Notes: generated from the letters alone by a model not told the origin. DNA of 64,000 nt from Prevotellaceae bacterium UBA3627 (GCA_002373375.1 DFLE01000001.1:14699-78698), one strand, 5' to 3'. Positions 1 through 8,962 are shown, counted from the first letter of the stretch. Program-made: numbers and translations.

Positions 1-2386
1 TGGTGTTACCCTCTGCCACCGGTGTTATCTTGCCGTTCTCGTCGATGGTGGCAACCTTTGTCGCGCTTGACTTGAAGGTGATGTCGCCCGTGCATGAGGT
101 TGTGTAGTCGGTACCCTTGGTCAGTGTGTATGTGTCGCTGATTTTCACCGCCAGCGTGCCGTCGATGAGCGATGTGAGGTCAGACTCCTGTAACAGGGTA
201 TAGAGCTTCACACCCTGCACGTCGCGCGTGCTGCTGCTGTTGTTTACTATCCTTACATACTTCACGCTGGCATCGGTGCCGGTGTATATCACGTTAGGGT
301 GAGTGGCTGACTTGCCGGTTATCACGCTGCCAAACTTGGTGAACGTCTTACCGTCAGTACTTGTGTATAGCTGCCATGACTGGTCGCCTGCTGACGATAC
401 ATAGAAAGCGGCGGTGGCTATGCCGGCCTCGTTGTGCAGCGTTACGCTCTCATTATTGGTGAGGCGTATGGAGCCTTTATAGTCAGAGCAAAGGGTGTTG
501 TCGCTCTTCTTTATCTCAAATGTCGGGTTGAACGTAGCTGCTGTGCTGAGTATTATCTCCTTGCTTTCCTTGTATGCGTCAAGCTGCGCGGCATTGTCTT
601 CGTTGAACCAGAACCATGCGCCGTCTTCGCCTATCACCTGCTTGCCGCTGGCTACAGCTGTGCCGCCGCCGCTGACCCATGACGGAGTGTAGTCGTCGTT
701 CTGCTCCTGGTCAAGCCCCTTGCCGTCGCCGCTGTCAACTGTCGTTGCGGCAGGTGTGCGGTCGCTCAGTTTCGTGCCGTCACCGAGGCTCTCCACAGTG
801 CCCTCGTATGCCACGACGGCCGCCTTCAGCTCAGATATAACGCCGTAGTTCTCATCTTGCAGAGAGTTGTTGAACGTCCACTTGAAGTCACCGCCGTCCA
901 TGCGGCCGGCACCCAGTCCCTCGCGTCCGGCAAAGTCGCCGCGCACTATGGCTGGTATGTCCTCAGGGTCATCCATGTTGTTCTCTACGTAGGTGGTACG
1001 TGCCGCGAGGTCTGCGGCGTTGTTATAGCCCGTGCCGCCGGTAAGGCAGGTTACGGTCACCTCGTCGCCACGGTTGTCCACCTCCACCGCGTCCCACTTG
1101 CCGTCGGTCTGCTCGCCGTCATATATCTGCACCTTGCGCGGATTGACGAATGTGTTGTTGAATATCTTTATCACGCCGCCGTTCTCGCCTGAGAAAGTGC
1201 CGTCGCCCTCAGCGTCTGTTCCCTGCTTTGAGATAAGCACAGGGTACTTACAGTTGCGGAAGTAATTGTTCTCCACGAATGAGGAACCGCCGCAGGTTAC
1301 GCCCACACCATACTTTGAGTTGCCGTCGAAGTAGTTGTTATATACATGATAGAAGGCTGTGCGTATGCGTGGATGACGTGAGTCTGAGTGATCATACCAG
1401 TTGTGGTGGAAGGTCATCCAGCAGTCGGTTGACTCACTCATGCCGGCAAGGTTACATTTGCCTGAGTCCCAGAAGTGGCAGTAAGACATGGTGATGTGGC
1501 TTGACTTGCCCTTGATGTCAACGGAGCCGTCGCCCTTTGCCTGGTCAGCGTCAGAGCCTGTGCCGCCGTAGAATATGTCCATATTGTGTATCCACAGGTT
1601 ATGGTTGTTGGTGTCAACGCTGATACCGTCGTCCATGAAGAGCATTACGCCGAAGTTACGGAACTCCACTGACTTGGCGTTTCTCACGAGGAAGCCGAAA
1701 CCGTGTACTGCTGCGTCGCTGCCGATACCCTCGATAGTGATGTTCATGTCTGTAGAGCCGCTCTTGCCCTTTATCTGTATGCCTTCGTTTGAAGCAAAAC
1801 TGTCAATGTCAGCGGCTTTCACCGTGCCTACTATGCGCACGCAGAGCGGACGGTCCTCGCCGCCTCCCTCGTATGCTGCGAGTATGGCTTGTATGCCTGT
1901 ATATTCCGTCTCTTTGCCGCCTTTCTTCACTCCGAGCGTAACGGTCTTCGCCGTTTTTGCCGTAAGGTATAATATACGCGTATTTTCTTTCAGCGTGCCG
2001 TCGTTCTTGTATGCGCCGATACCTTCTGTCATGCCTATGTGTGCAAAGCCTGAGCGGTCGTGCGGAGCTGCGTAGAAGATGTCAGACTCAGCTTCGCCGC
2101 TGGTGCTTGATACCACCTTGAACTGGTAGTTGCCGGCCTTCAGTCCCACCATGTCGGCACGACCGTAGTCACTGTAAAGACGAACAAGCTCCTTGTCCAT
2201 CTGCGTATAGGTGCCGCCCTGTGGACGGTAATACACCGTGTAGGTGGCTCCTGTCTCACGTTCCCATGTGACATAGCCACTTTCAAACCATCCCTTTGTC
2301 GTCTGGATGGAAACAGCGCTTGCTGTGAGAGTACACGATAGTAGTGCAATCATCAGCAAAGCCAATGTGTGTAATGTTTTTTTCAT
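1..2386 (-). CDS. Secreted pectate lyase (PL1 family), 3' end beyond window
   Basis: The frame is open from the ATG at 2386 down to the window edge, about 795 codons, so the C-terminus is missing. Residues 1-23 form a signal peptide (MKKTLHTLALLMIALLSCTLTASA). An FN3-like N-terminal module follows. A right-handed beta-helix of the polysaccharide lyase 1 type spans roughly residues 130-500. It shows LWIHNMDI near 262, a calcium-site stretch GDGSVDIKG, the motif GKCNLAG, and the catalytic-arginine motif DSRHPRIR near 334. After it come a discoidin-like stretch (about 640-730) and a Big2-type Ig domain (TYTLTKGTDYTTS, about 742 onward). PL1 enzymes cleave polygalacturonate by beta-elimination with calcium. 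The protein is probably exported and surface-attached. The family call is strong; the substrate is inferred from the family. Confidence 0.88.
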   Translation of the reverse strand, partial: MKKTLHTLALLMIALLSCTLTASAVSIQTTKGWFESGYVTWERETGATYTVYYRPQGGTYTQMDKELVRLYSDYGRADMVGLKAGNYQFKVVSSTSGEAESDIFYAAPHDRSGFAHIGMTEGIGAYKNDGTLKENTRILYLTAKTAKTVTLGVKKGGKETEYTGIQAILAAYEGGGEDRPLCVRIVGTVKAADIDSFASNEGIQIKGKSGSTDMNITIEGIGSDAAVHGFGFLVRNAKSVEFRNFGVMLFMDDGISVDTNNHNLWIHNMDIFYGGTGSDADQAKGDGSVDIKGKSSHITMSYCHFWDSGKCNLAGMSESTDCWMTFHHNWYDHSDSRHPRIRTAFYHVYNNYFDGNSKYGVGVTCGGSSFVENNYFRNCKYPVLISKQGTDAEGDGTFSGENGGVIKIFNNTFVNPRKVQIYDGEQTDGKWDAVEVDNRGDEVTVTCLTGGTGYNNAADLAARTTYVENNMDDPEDIPAIVRGDFAGREGLGAGRMDGGDFKWTFNNSLQDENYGVISELKAAVVAYEGTVESLGDGTKLSDRTPAATTVDSGDGKGLDQEQNDDYTPSWVSGGGTAVASGKQVIGEDGAWFWFNEDNAAQLDAYKESKEIILSTAATFNPTFEIKKSDNTLCSDYKGSIRLTNNESVTLHNEAGIATAAFYVSSAGDQSWQLYTSTDGKTFTKFGSVITGKSATHPNVIYTGTDASVKYVRIVNNSSSTRDVQGVKLYTLLQESDLTSLIDGTLAVKISDTYTLTKGTDYTTSCTGDITFKSSATKVATIDENGKITPVAEGNT

Positions 2387-2501
2387 AGTTGGTTTTAGTG
2401 AATGTATTAGTTAGCTAAAATTTTATTTAAGTCTTGTATTGCATAGGATTAGCCTCTCTCACGTCACTCCTTTATCTCTTTTCTCCTTCTACTCCAATTT
2501 G

Positions 2502-2509
2502 TAAAGTTA
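2502..2509 (-). promoter_or_regulatory. Possible -7 element of the pectate lyase promoter
   Basis: On the minus strand this reads TAACTTTA, one base off the Bacteroidetes -7 consensus TAnnTTTG. It sits about 115 bases upstream of the pectate lyase start. The -33 TTG is not clear. This is a weak call. Confidence 0.25.
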
Positions 2510-2716
2510 CGTATTTTTTTTATAATAAAAAAAGTTTGTTATGTTTTTTAAGTATAATTAAGTGAGAGACAACAAGAAAATGCCAAATAACAGACAAAAG
2601 TGTGTGCTTTAGGGAAATACAGACTTGCATAATTCTTCTTTCTCCCTCTTTCCTCCTCGTTCCTTCTTTCTTATAGTTATCTTTATCTTCGTTTCCGTTT
2701 TCGTTCCCATCAACTT

Positions 2717-2745
2717 CCCTCCCTCACAGGGAGGGTTAGGGAGGG
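2717..2745 (+). repeat. GC-rich hairpin with G-quadruplex motif, copy 1
   Basis: A small inverted repeat (CCCTCCCT ... AGGGAGGG) is followed by a second GGGAGGG, giving GGGAGGGTTAGGGAGGG at 2729-2745. That is four G-runs with loops of 1-3 bases, a canonical G-quadruplex pattern. Two near-identical copies lie at 5887-5917 and 5925-5953. It lies between two convergently read-out minus-strand transcripts, in otherwise featureless AT-rich DNA (2510-2770). Confidence 0.7.
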
Positions 2746-2772
2746 TCTGTTTTTCGTTTTCGTTCAATGAAA

Positions 2773-2804
2773 AATGCTCACTGACGTCTCCGTCGGTGAG
2801 CATT
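2773..2804 (-). terminator. Intrinsic terminator after asnS
   Basis: A 14-pair stem (AATGCTCAC-T-GACG, loop TCTC, CGTC-G-GTGAGCATT) lies just past the asnS stop. On the minus strand it is followed by a run of five Ts. The stem is nearly symmetric and could also stop plus-strand reading. Confidence 0.75.
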
Positions 2805-2832
2805 TATATATGTACGGCTTGATAGCCTTTGC

Positions 2833-4299
2833 TTAGAACTCTGCATTGTTAGGGGTACGTGGGAATGGTATCACGTCACGTATGTTCTGCATACCTGTCA
2901 CAAACAGTATCAGACGCTCGAAGCCCAGGCCGAAACCGGCGTGTGGGCATGAACCGTATTTGCGTGTGTCAAGGTACCACCACAGGTGTGTGGTGTCCAT
3001 CTTGCGACGCTCTATCTCGCCCATCAGCTTGCCATAGCTCTCCTCACGCACTGAGCCACCCATTATCTCGCCTATCTGAGGGAACAGCACGTCGGTACCC
3101 TGCATAGTAGGACCAGGTGCTACGCAACCCTTGTAACCAACGGAGCCGCCCTCGGCGGTAGCCTCGTTCTGCTTCATGTAGAAAGACTTGATGGCAGTAG
3201 GGTAGTCGGTCATGATGACTGGCTTCTTGAAGTGTTCCTCTACGAGGTAGCGCTCGTGCTCAGAAGCAAGGTCGTCGCCCCAGTCGCAAGGGAACTCAAA
3301 CTCCTTGCCGTTCTTCTTTGCCTTCTGCAGTATCTTGATGCCCTCGGTGTAAGGCAGACGTACGAAGTTCTCCTTCAGTACACCCTCAAGACGCTCCAGC
3401 AGTCCCTTGTCTATCATCTTGTTGAGGAACTCAAGGTCGTCCTTGCAGTTTGTCAGTGCCCAGCGTACGCAGTACTTTATGAAGTCCTCCTCCAAGTCCA
3501 TCAGTTCCTCCTGATCCATAAAGGCTATCTCTGGCTCTATCATCCAGAACTCAGCCAGATGGCGTGGGGTGTTAGAGTTCTCCGCGCGGAACGTAGGACC
3601 GAAGGTGTATATCGCGCCAAGTGCGGTAGCACCGAGCTCACCCTCCAGCTGTCCTGACACTGTCAGTGAAGTCTGCTGTCCGAAGAAATCGTCAGAGTAG
3701 TCAATCTTGCCCTCGGCATCTTTCTTCAGGTTATAGAGGTTCTTTGTTGTTACCTGGAACATGTTGCCTGCTCCCTCGCAGTCACTGGCTGTGATGAGTG
3801 GTGTGTGGAAGTAGAAATAGCCGTGCTCATGGAAGTAGGTGTGTATGGCAATAGCCATGTTATGGCGTATGCGCATGATGGCACCGAAGGTATTGGTGCG
3901 CAGACGCATATGAGCGTGCTGGCGCATATACTCAAAAGACTGTCCCTTCTTCTGCATAGGGTAGTCAGCGCCGCAGGTGCCATACACCTCTAATGTATCA
4001 GCCTGTATCTCGCAGGTCTGACCTGCTCCCTGGCTCTCCACCAGCATACCGGTGGCGTGGATACATGCGCCTGTGGTTATCTGCTTGAGCATCTCTGCAT
4101 CAAACTTGCTCGGGTCAACTACAATCTGTATGTTCTTTATTGTAGAGCCGTCGTTCAGTGCGATGAAGTCCACTGCCTTGCTTGAACGGTGCGTGCGCAC
4201 CCATCCCTTCACGTCTATTTCCTCGCCGAAGACTGTCTTGGCAAGGGCATCTACTATCTTTGTACGTTTCACGTGTGTGTTATGTGTTATGATACCCAT
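2833..4299 (-). CDS. asnS: Asparaginyl-tRNA synthetase
   Basis: A class IIb aminoacyl-tRNA synthetase that charges tRNA-Asn with asparagine in the cytoplasm. The 488-residue product begins with the anticodon-binding OB fold (EIDVKGWVRTHRSSKAVDF, about 28-46). Class II motif 2 is visible near residue 240 (FRAENSNTPRHLAEF) and motif 3 near the C-terminus (GFGLGFERL, then the IPFPRTP ending typical of the family). The length is slightly above the usual ~465. The start at 4299 gives a conventional N-terminus (MGIITHNTHVKRTK). The gene lies 87 bases downstream of the pseudouridine synthase gene on the same strand and could be co-transcribed with it. A hairpin terminator follows its stop. Identification is secure. 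Confidence 0.96.
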   Translation of the reverse strand: MGIITHNTHVKRTKIVDALAKTVFGEEIDVKGWVRTHRSSKAVDFIALNDGSTIKNIQIVVDPSKFDAEMLKQITTGACIHATGMLVESQGAGQTCEIQADTLEVYGTCGADYPMQKKGQSFEYMRQHAHMRLRTNTFGAIMRIRHNMAIAIHTYFHEHGYFYFHTPLITASDCEGAGNMFQVTTKNLYNLKKDAEGKIDYSDDFFGQQTSLTVSGQLEGELGATALGAIYTFGPTFRAENSNTPRHLAEFWMIEPEIAFMDQEELMDLEEDFIKYCVRWALTNCKDDLEFLNKMIDKGLLERLEGVLKENFVRLPYTEGIKILQKAKKNGKEFEFPCDWGDDLASEHERYLVEEHFKKPVIMTDYPTAIKSFYMKQNEATAEGGSVGYKGCVAPGPTMQGTDVLFPQIGEIMGGSVREESYGKLMGEIERRKMDTTHLWWYLDTRKYGSCPHAGFGLGFERLILFVTGMQNIRDVIPFPRTPNNAEF

Positions 4300-4330
4300 C
4301 CCATCCTTCCCATAGAAGAACGGGATAGGC

Positions 4331-4390
4331 TTATTAATTATTAATCGTTAATTATTAATTATGCATTATGCATTATTAATTATGCATTAT
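4331..4390. repeat. AT-rich short tandem repeat
   Basis: The gap between asnS and the pseudouridine synthase gene is made almost wholly of variants of TTAATTATTAATTATGCATT. It is a low-complexity spacer. No promoter consensus was found in it. Confidence 0.6.
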
Positions 4391-5769
4391 TCAAACGCTC
4401 CCATTCTCAGCATGTCCACCTCTTTCTCGGTGAGGAAGCGCCAGTCGCCGCGGCGCAGGTTCTTCTTTGTCAGTCCGGCAAACTGTACGCGGTCGAGCTT
4501 TGTCACATGATAGCCCAGTGACTCGAATATGCGCCTTACGATACGGTTGCGGCCAGAGTGAATCTCTATGCCTACCTGCTTCTTGTCGGTAGCGTGTGCA
4601 TACTCTATCGCGTCAGCCTTTATCTCGCCGTCGTCAAGCTGTATGCCTTCTGCTATCTGGCGCATGTCTGCCAGTGTCACGTTCTTGTCAAGGAATACAT
4701 GATATACCTTTTTCTTCAAGAACTTAGGGTGTGTAAGCTTAGATGCCAAGTCGCCGTCGTTTGTGAGCAGCAATACACCGGTGGTGTTGCGGTCCAGTCG
4801 GCCTACAGGGTATATACGCTCCGGACATGCACCCTTCACGAGGTCCATCACCGTCTTGCGCTGCTGTGGGTCGTCGCTGGTAGTCACATAGTCCTTCGGC
4901 TTGTTGAGAAGCACATATACCTTCTTCTCCAATGTGACGGGCTGGTCATGGAACTTCACCTCGTCGGTACGCATTATCTTGGTGCCGAGCTCAGTTACCA
5001 CCTGTCCGTTTACTGTCACTACGCCTGCCTCTATGAAGTCGTCAGCCTCACGACGGCTGCATACGCCGGCGTTGGCGAGGAACTTGTTGAGACGTACTGG
5101 CTGTGTTGGGTCAATGTTGTTCTCGTTGTATTCTATGCGTTTCTTCATGGAGTACTTAGCCTGCGGGTCGTAGTCGGCAGTGTGCTGACGACGCTGTGGA
5201 CCATATCCGCCACGCTGTCCGTAGCCACCTCTCTGCTGACCGTAGCCACCACGGTTGTTATATCCGCCGCGCTGCTGACCGTAGCCGCCTCTCTGCTGAC
5301 CGTAGCCGCCGCGGTTGTTATAACCGCCGCGCTGCTGACCGTAGCCACCTCTCTGCTGGTAGCCACCCTCCTGCTGCTCGCCGTCGTTATTGTAACTGCG
5401 GTATGGGCGCTGCTGACCGTAGCCACCACGGTTGTTATATCCGCCGCGCTGCTGGTACCCGCCGCGCTGTTGGCCGTAGCCACCGCGATTGTTATATCCG
5501 CCACGTGGCTGATAGCCTCTGTCTTCGTTGTTCAGAGCAGCTCCGAATCCTTCAGGACGGAAACCGCCCTCATCGTTGTTTCTGCCATATCCGTTACGTT
5601 GTGGGTATGACGCACGCTCGCCGTAAGCCGGACGCTGTACGGGGATGCGCATACGCTGACGTGGCTGACGTGGCTGGTAGCCGTCTGTTCCTTGATTGTT
5701 ACCTTGTCCCTCGCGGGTGCTCTCATTTCTTGCAGAGTTCATCTGCTGTTCTTCATCTCTGGTTTCCAT
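4387..5769 (-). CDS. RsuA/RluB-family pseudouridine synthase with RGG-rich N-terminal tail
   Basis: Cytoplasmic enzyme that isomerises uridine to pseudouridine in ribosomal RNA. The conserved half starts with an S4 RNA-binding domain (RLNKFLANAGVCSRREAD, about residues 226-243). The catalytic domain follows, with the hallmark GRLDRNTTGVLLLTNDG carrying the catalytic aspartate, and a C-terminal RNRIVRRIFESLGY motif. The 460-residue product is much longer than a standard RluB-like protein. The extra length is a disordered N-terminal tail of about 220 residues with roughly fifteen RGG boxes in YGQQRGGYNNRGGY-type repeats. The start at 5769 (METRDEEQQ) is the longest; Met10 is an alternative. The target rRNA position cannot be read from sequence. 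Confidence 0.92.
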   Translation of the reverse strand: METRDEEQQMNSARNESTREGQGNNQGTDGYQPRQPRQRMRIPVQRPAYGERASYPQRNGYGRNNDEGGFRPEGFGAALNNEDRGYQPRGGYNNRGGYGQQRGGYQQRGGYNNRGGYGQQRPYRSYNNDGEQQEGGYQQRGGYGQQRGGYNNRGGYGQQRGGYGQQRGGYNNRGGYGQQRGGYGQRGGYGPQRRQHTADYDPQAKYSMKKRIEYNENNIDPTQPVRLNKFLANAGVCSRREADDFIEAGVVTVNGQVVTELGTKIMRTDEVKFHDQPVTLEKKVYVLLNKPKDYVTTSDDPQQRKTVMDLVKGACPERIYPVGRLDRNTTGVLLLTNDGDLASKLTHPKFLKKKVYHVFLDKNVTLADMRQIAEGIQLDDGEIKADAIEYAHATDKKQVGIEIHSGRNRIVRRIFESLGYHVTKLDRVQFAGLTKKNLRRGDWRFLTEKEVDMLRMGAFE

Positions 5770-5886
5770 TGTGTAGATAATGCCTTTTTACTTTTTGATG
5801 TGTTATATATAAATAATGTGTAATTACGACCTCACGGTCGTCTTAGTTCTTGTTCTTGTCTTCGTTTACTTTCCTTTTCGTTAAGT

Positions 5887-5953
5887 CCCCCTCCCTCGCA
5901 GGGAGGGTCGGGGAGGGTCTCTTTTCCTCCCTCACAGGGAGGGTCGGGGAGGG
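5887..5953 (+). repeat. GC-rich hairpin with G-quadruplex motif, copies 2 and 3
   Basis: Two tandem copies of the element at 2717-2745, each with CCCTCCCT(C/A-rich loop)AGGGAGGG followed by TCGGGGAGGG. The G-quadruplex patterns GGGAGGGTCGGGGAGGG lie at 5901-5917 and 5937-5953. They sit in the 330-bp gap between purB and the pseudouridine synthase gene. Confidence 0.7.
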
Positions 5954-5970
5954 TCTGTCTCGTATGTCTC

Positions 5971-6060
5971 CGTGAAAGCTATCACTTCTCCTCCTGAAAG
6001 CTATGCTTTCACGCTGTAAAAGCTATGCTTTCATGGTGTAAAAGCTATGCTTTCTCAGAG
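5971..6060. repeat. 22-bp tandem repeat with AAAGCTATGCTTT core
   Basis: Three consecutive 22-base units at 5995-6060 have the core TRAAAGCTATGCTTTC, itself a small palindrome (GAAAGC-TAT-GCTTTC). A decayed unit precedes them at 5971. The same family recurs at 44231-44323. It lies just past the purB stop and may act as a folded transcript end. Confidence 0.7.
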
Positions 6061-6099
6061 CCCCTCTTAAGCGTTTGGTTTCCAGAATGTTGCAAACTA

Positions 6100-7467
6100 C
6101 TAAATTCCGGTATAGTTAGATGGCGTGATAGCCATCAGTTCGGCCTTCACTTTCTCGCTTACATCAAGTCCTTTCACAAACTCATGTATGGTCTCCTCGT
6201 CCATGTGCTTGTTTGTACGAGTCAGGGCCTTCAGCGCCTCGTATGGGTGTGGGTATGCCTCGCGGCGCAGTATGGTCTGGATGGCCTCTGCTACTACTGC
6301 CCATGTGTTGTCAAGGTCACGCTGCAGCGCCTCCTGGTTCAGTATCAGCTTGCGCAGTCCTTTCAGTGTGCTCTGTATGGCTATTACGCCGTGGCCAAGA
6401 GGTACGCCGATGTTACGTAATACTGTAGAGTCTGTAAGGTCACGCTGCAAACGGCTCACCGGCAACTTCTGTGCCAGGAACTGCAGTATGGCATTGGCTA
6501 TGCCGAGGTTGCCCTCTGAGTTCTCGAAGTCTATCGGGTTTACCTTATGAGGCATGGCACTTGAACCTACCTCGCCAGCCTTAATCTTCTGTTTGAAATA
6601 CTCCATAGAGATGTACATCCAGAAGTCGCGGTCAAGGTCTATTATTATAGTGTTGATGCGACGTACGGCATCAAAGATACTGCCCAGGTGGTCATAGTTG
6701 GATATCTGCGTGGTGTACTGCTCGCGCTGTAAACCTAACTTCTCGCCAACGAACTTGTTGCCAAACTCACACCAGTCATACTCTGGGTATGCCACGTGGT
6801 GGGCGTTGAAGTTACCCGTGGCACCACCGAATTTCGCTGTGTACTTGCACTCACGCAGAGTCTGCAGTTGCTCCTCCAGTCTGTAAACGAACACCATTAC
6901 TTCCTTGCCCAGACGGGTAGGCGATGCTGGTTGGCCGTGTGTCTTGGCAAGCATTGGCACGTCTTTCCATTCCTCAGCATATTCCTTCAGCTGGCTTATC
7001 AGCTCCTCCACCTGTGGTATATAGACCTCAGCAAGAGCCTCCTTAACAGAGAGAGGTACGCTGGTGTTGTTGATGTCCTGTGATGTCAGACCGAAATGGA
7101 TGAACTCACGGCTCTCGGCAAAGTAACCCTCGCCAAGTCCTGACTGCTCCATCTCGTCCAGCTTCTCCTTGATGAAATATTCCACCGCCTTCACGTCGTG
7201 GTTAGTTACCTTTTCTATGTCCTTCACGCGCTGTGCGTCCTGCTCCGTGAAGTCTGTGTATATGCTGCGCAAACGAGCAAACAGCGAATGGTCAAAGTCC
7301 TTCAGCTGTGGCAGGGGTAACTCACATAACGTAATGAAATACTCTATCTCCACGCGTACACGGTAGCGTATCAGAGCATACTCAGAGAAATAGGCAGCCA
7401 GAGCGTCTGTCTTGCTGCGATAGCGACCATCTATTGGAGAGATGGCGGTAAGTAGGTCAAGGTTCAT
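6100..7467 (-). CDS. purB: Adenylosuccinate lyase
   Basis: Cytoplasmic purine enzyme of the fumarase/aspartase superfamily. It releases fumarate at two steps: SAICAR to AICAR, and adenylosuccinate to AMP. The 455-residue product starts with the typical ISPIDGRYR, has the LTSQDINN substrate-binding stretch near residue 125, and carries the superfamily signature with catalytic serine loop GEVGSSAMPHKVNP near 295. The length and N-terminus match the longer E. coli-like form. The minus-strand -7 box 60 bases upstream supports the start at 7467. It is followed by the repeat-rich gap 5770-6099. Confidence 0.96.
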   Translation of the reverse strand: MNLDLLTAISPIDGRYRSKTDALAAYFSEYALIRYRVRVEIEYFITLCELPLPQLKDFDHSLFARLRSIYTDFTEQDAQRVKDIEKVTNHDVKAVEYFIKEKLDEMEQSGLGEGYFAESREFIHFGLTSQDINNTSVPLSVKEALAEVYIPQVEELISQLKEYAEEWKDVPMLAKTHGQPASPTRLGKEVMVFVYRLEEQLQTLRECKYTAKFGGATGNFNAHHVAYPEYDWCEFGNKFVGEKLGLQREQYTTQISNYDHLGSIFDAVRRINTIIIDLDRDFWMYISMEYFKQKIKAGEVGSSAMPHKVNPIDFENSEGNLGIANAILQFLAQKLPVSRLQRDLTDSTVLRNIGVPLGHGVIAIQSTLKGLRKLILNQEALQRDLDNTWAVVAEAIQTILRREAYPHPYEALKALTRTNKHMDEETIHEFVKGLDVSEKVKAELMAITPSNYTGI

Positions 7468-7526
7468 CTATTCTGTTTCCTTATTTTTTGTTATATAACG
7501 TGTTAATGTCTTTTCGGTTTCCAGTG

Positions 7527-7534
7527 CAAAGTTA
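7527..7534 (-). promoter_or_regulatory. -7 element of the purB promoter
   Basis: On the minus strand this reads TAACTTTG, a perfect match to the Bacteroidetes -7 consensus, about 60 bases before the purB start. The -33 TTG is not evident, so only the -7 element is claimed. Confidence 0.5.
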
Positions 7535-7745
7535 CATATTTTATTTTATATATGGAGAATTATACCCTTTTTTTTTGTTTTATTATGAGTTTTCCTTGTG
7601 TATTATTCCTATTTTGTGTACTTTTGCGGAAAAGTGTAAGGCAAAAGATGTTGCTTCATTACATCCTCGGAGAGGAAATACTCATCCTTATGCAATGTGC
7701 TAAGGATTAAAAGTGTTAATAAAAGTTATAATTTTTCAAAAAAGA

Positions 7746-7776
7746 TTGTGGCAATAATAAAATATTATTACCTTTG
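7746..7776 (+). promoter_or_regulatory. Promoter of the OmpA-family gene
   Basis: TTG at 7746-7748, 20 bases, then TACCTTTG at 7769-7776 form a complete Bacteroidetes -33/-7 promoter. Transcription should start near 7783, giving a ~40-base A-rich leader before the ATG at 7823. This supports choosing that start over the upstream in-frame ATG at 7697. Confidence 0.75.
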
Positions 7777-7822
7777 CTTGAAATACGAAGAAAGAACGCA
7801 AACAAAACAAAAAATAACCATA

Positions 7823-8920
7823 ATGAATATGAGAATTTCTACTTTGCTTAAAGGTTCTCTCGGCATAGCCCTCGCATTGTTGTCAACGGGTAAGGCCTCT
7901 GCTCAGTTAGCAATAGAGAATCCAAAATTATTAGACAACACATATGTTACGGTGGGCGTAGGTGCCGCTACTCCTGTAAAGGATATGTTCGGTGATATGT
8001 TCCCAGTAAATCCTGTAGCAAGTATTTCCGTTGGTAAGTGGTTCTCACCGATGTTCGGTGCTGAGTTAGAGTTCGACGGTTGGTTCGGCTCTCACTCTTA
8101 CGGCAACCCTTATCTGCTGCGCAATAAGGAGACTGGTGCTACTAATGCTGTACGTGGTCTCTATGGCGGCGTTAACGGCTTGGTTAACTTGTCAAACATC
8201 TTCGGCGGTTTTACTGGCTCTCCTCGTTTCTTTGAGGTCGGCGCTGTTGTGGGTATAGGTTGGTTCCACGGCTTCCGTCCATGGAAAACAGATCGTTACA
8301 ATAACTGCTGGGCTGGAAAGACAGGCCTTGACTTTGCTTTCAACATTGACAAGGCTTATCGTCACACTCTCAGCTTCCGTCCTGCACTTCTGTGGAACTT
8401 CACCTCTCCAGGTAGCGGTAAGGGCGCTTCTGCCTTCAATATGAACGGTGCGCAGCTCTATCTCGGTGCTGCTTACACATACCACTTCAAGTGTTCTAAC
8501 GGTACACACTACTTCAAGACCTATAACATCGGTGACTTCGAGAATACTATCGATTCTCTCCGTCAGGAGCTGGCTAAGAAGCCTAAGGAGGTCATCAAGG
8601 AGGTTGTCAAGGAGGTTCAGGTGCCTGCTAAGACACAGAAGATTTACGCTGGTGACTCTTACATCTTCTTTGCACAGAACTCTGCTGAGCTCACTTCTGA
8701 GGCAAAGGCAGTGCTTGACAACGTAGAGGGTTCTGTTGATATCATCGCTACAGCATCTCCAGAGGGTTCAGCTGACTACAACCAGTCACTCTCAGAGAGA
8801 CGTGCTAAGGCTGTTGCTGATTACCTGAAGGCTAAGGGTGTTACAATCAACTCTTGCAAGGGTTCAGGTGTGAAGGGTGATGCTTCTGCTCGTGTAGCTA
8901 TCATCAAGGCAAACAACTAA
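7823..8920 (+). CDS. OmpA-family outer-membrane protein
   Basis: Probable outer-membrane beta-barrel anchored to peptidoglycan. The 365-residue product starts with a signal peptide (MNMRISTLLKGSLGIALALL ... ASA, mature N-terminus at QLAIENP). An eight-strand-like barrel with aromatic-rich strands occupies about residues 25-235. A linker with repeated KEVIKEVVKEVQVPA follows. The C-terminal OmpA peptidoglycan-binding domain shows ASPEGSADYNQSLSERRAK, matching the family motif NxxLSxxRAxxV. The C-terminal domain is short. Codon choice is strongly biased to a few codons, as expected for an abundant protein. The start at 7823 is chosen because the promoter lies between it and the longer start at 7697. 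It is a single-gene unit with its own terminator. Confidence 0.92.
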   Translation: MNMRISTLLKGSLGIALALLSTGKASAQLAIENPKLLDNTYVTVGVGAATPVKDMFGDMFPVNPVASISVGKWFSPMFGAELEFDGWFGSHSYGNPYLLRNKETGATNAVRGLYGGVNGLVNLSNIFGGFTGSPRFFEVGAVVGIGWFHGFRPWKTDRYNNCWAGKTGLDFAFNIDKAYRHTLSFRPALLWNFTSPGSGKGASAFNMNGAQLYLGAAYTYHFKCSNGTHYFKTYNIGDFENTIDSLRQELAKKPKEVIKEVVKEVQVPAKTQKIYAGDSYIFFAQNSAELTSEAKAVLDNVEGSVDIIATASPEGSADYNQSLSERRAKAVADYLKAKGVTINSCKGSGVKGDASARVAIIKANN

Positions 8921-8962
8921 TAGACATATCAGGAAACTGATTAATATAGAATATTGTTAAGT

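Noticed and set aside
495..1265. Several plus-strand ORFs at the left end
   Set aside because: They overlap an uninterrupted minus-strand frame with a signal peptide and clear pectate lyase motifs. They are shadows.
4558..5610. Long plus-strand open frame opposite the RGG-rich gene
   Set aside because: It is the complement of a repetitive, stop-poor minus-strand gene. Its Leu/Val/Ala-rich pseudo-repeat protein has no domain, while the minus strand carries a clear S4 and pseudouridine synthase domain.
5995..6060. Short CRISPR-like repeats
   Set aside because: Units are directly abutting 22-mers with no spacers.
7697..7822. Longer start of the OmpA-family gene at 7697
   Set aside because: The promoter at 7746-7776 lies inside this extension, and the signal peptide begins naturally at 7823.
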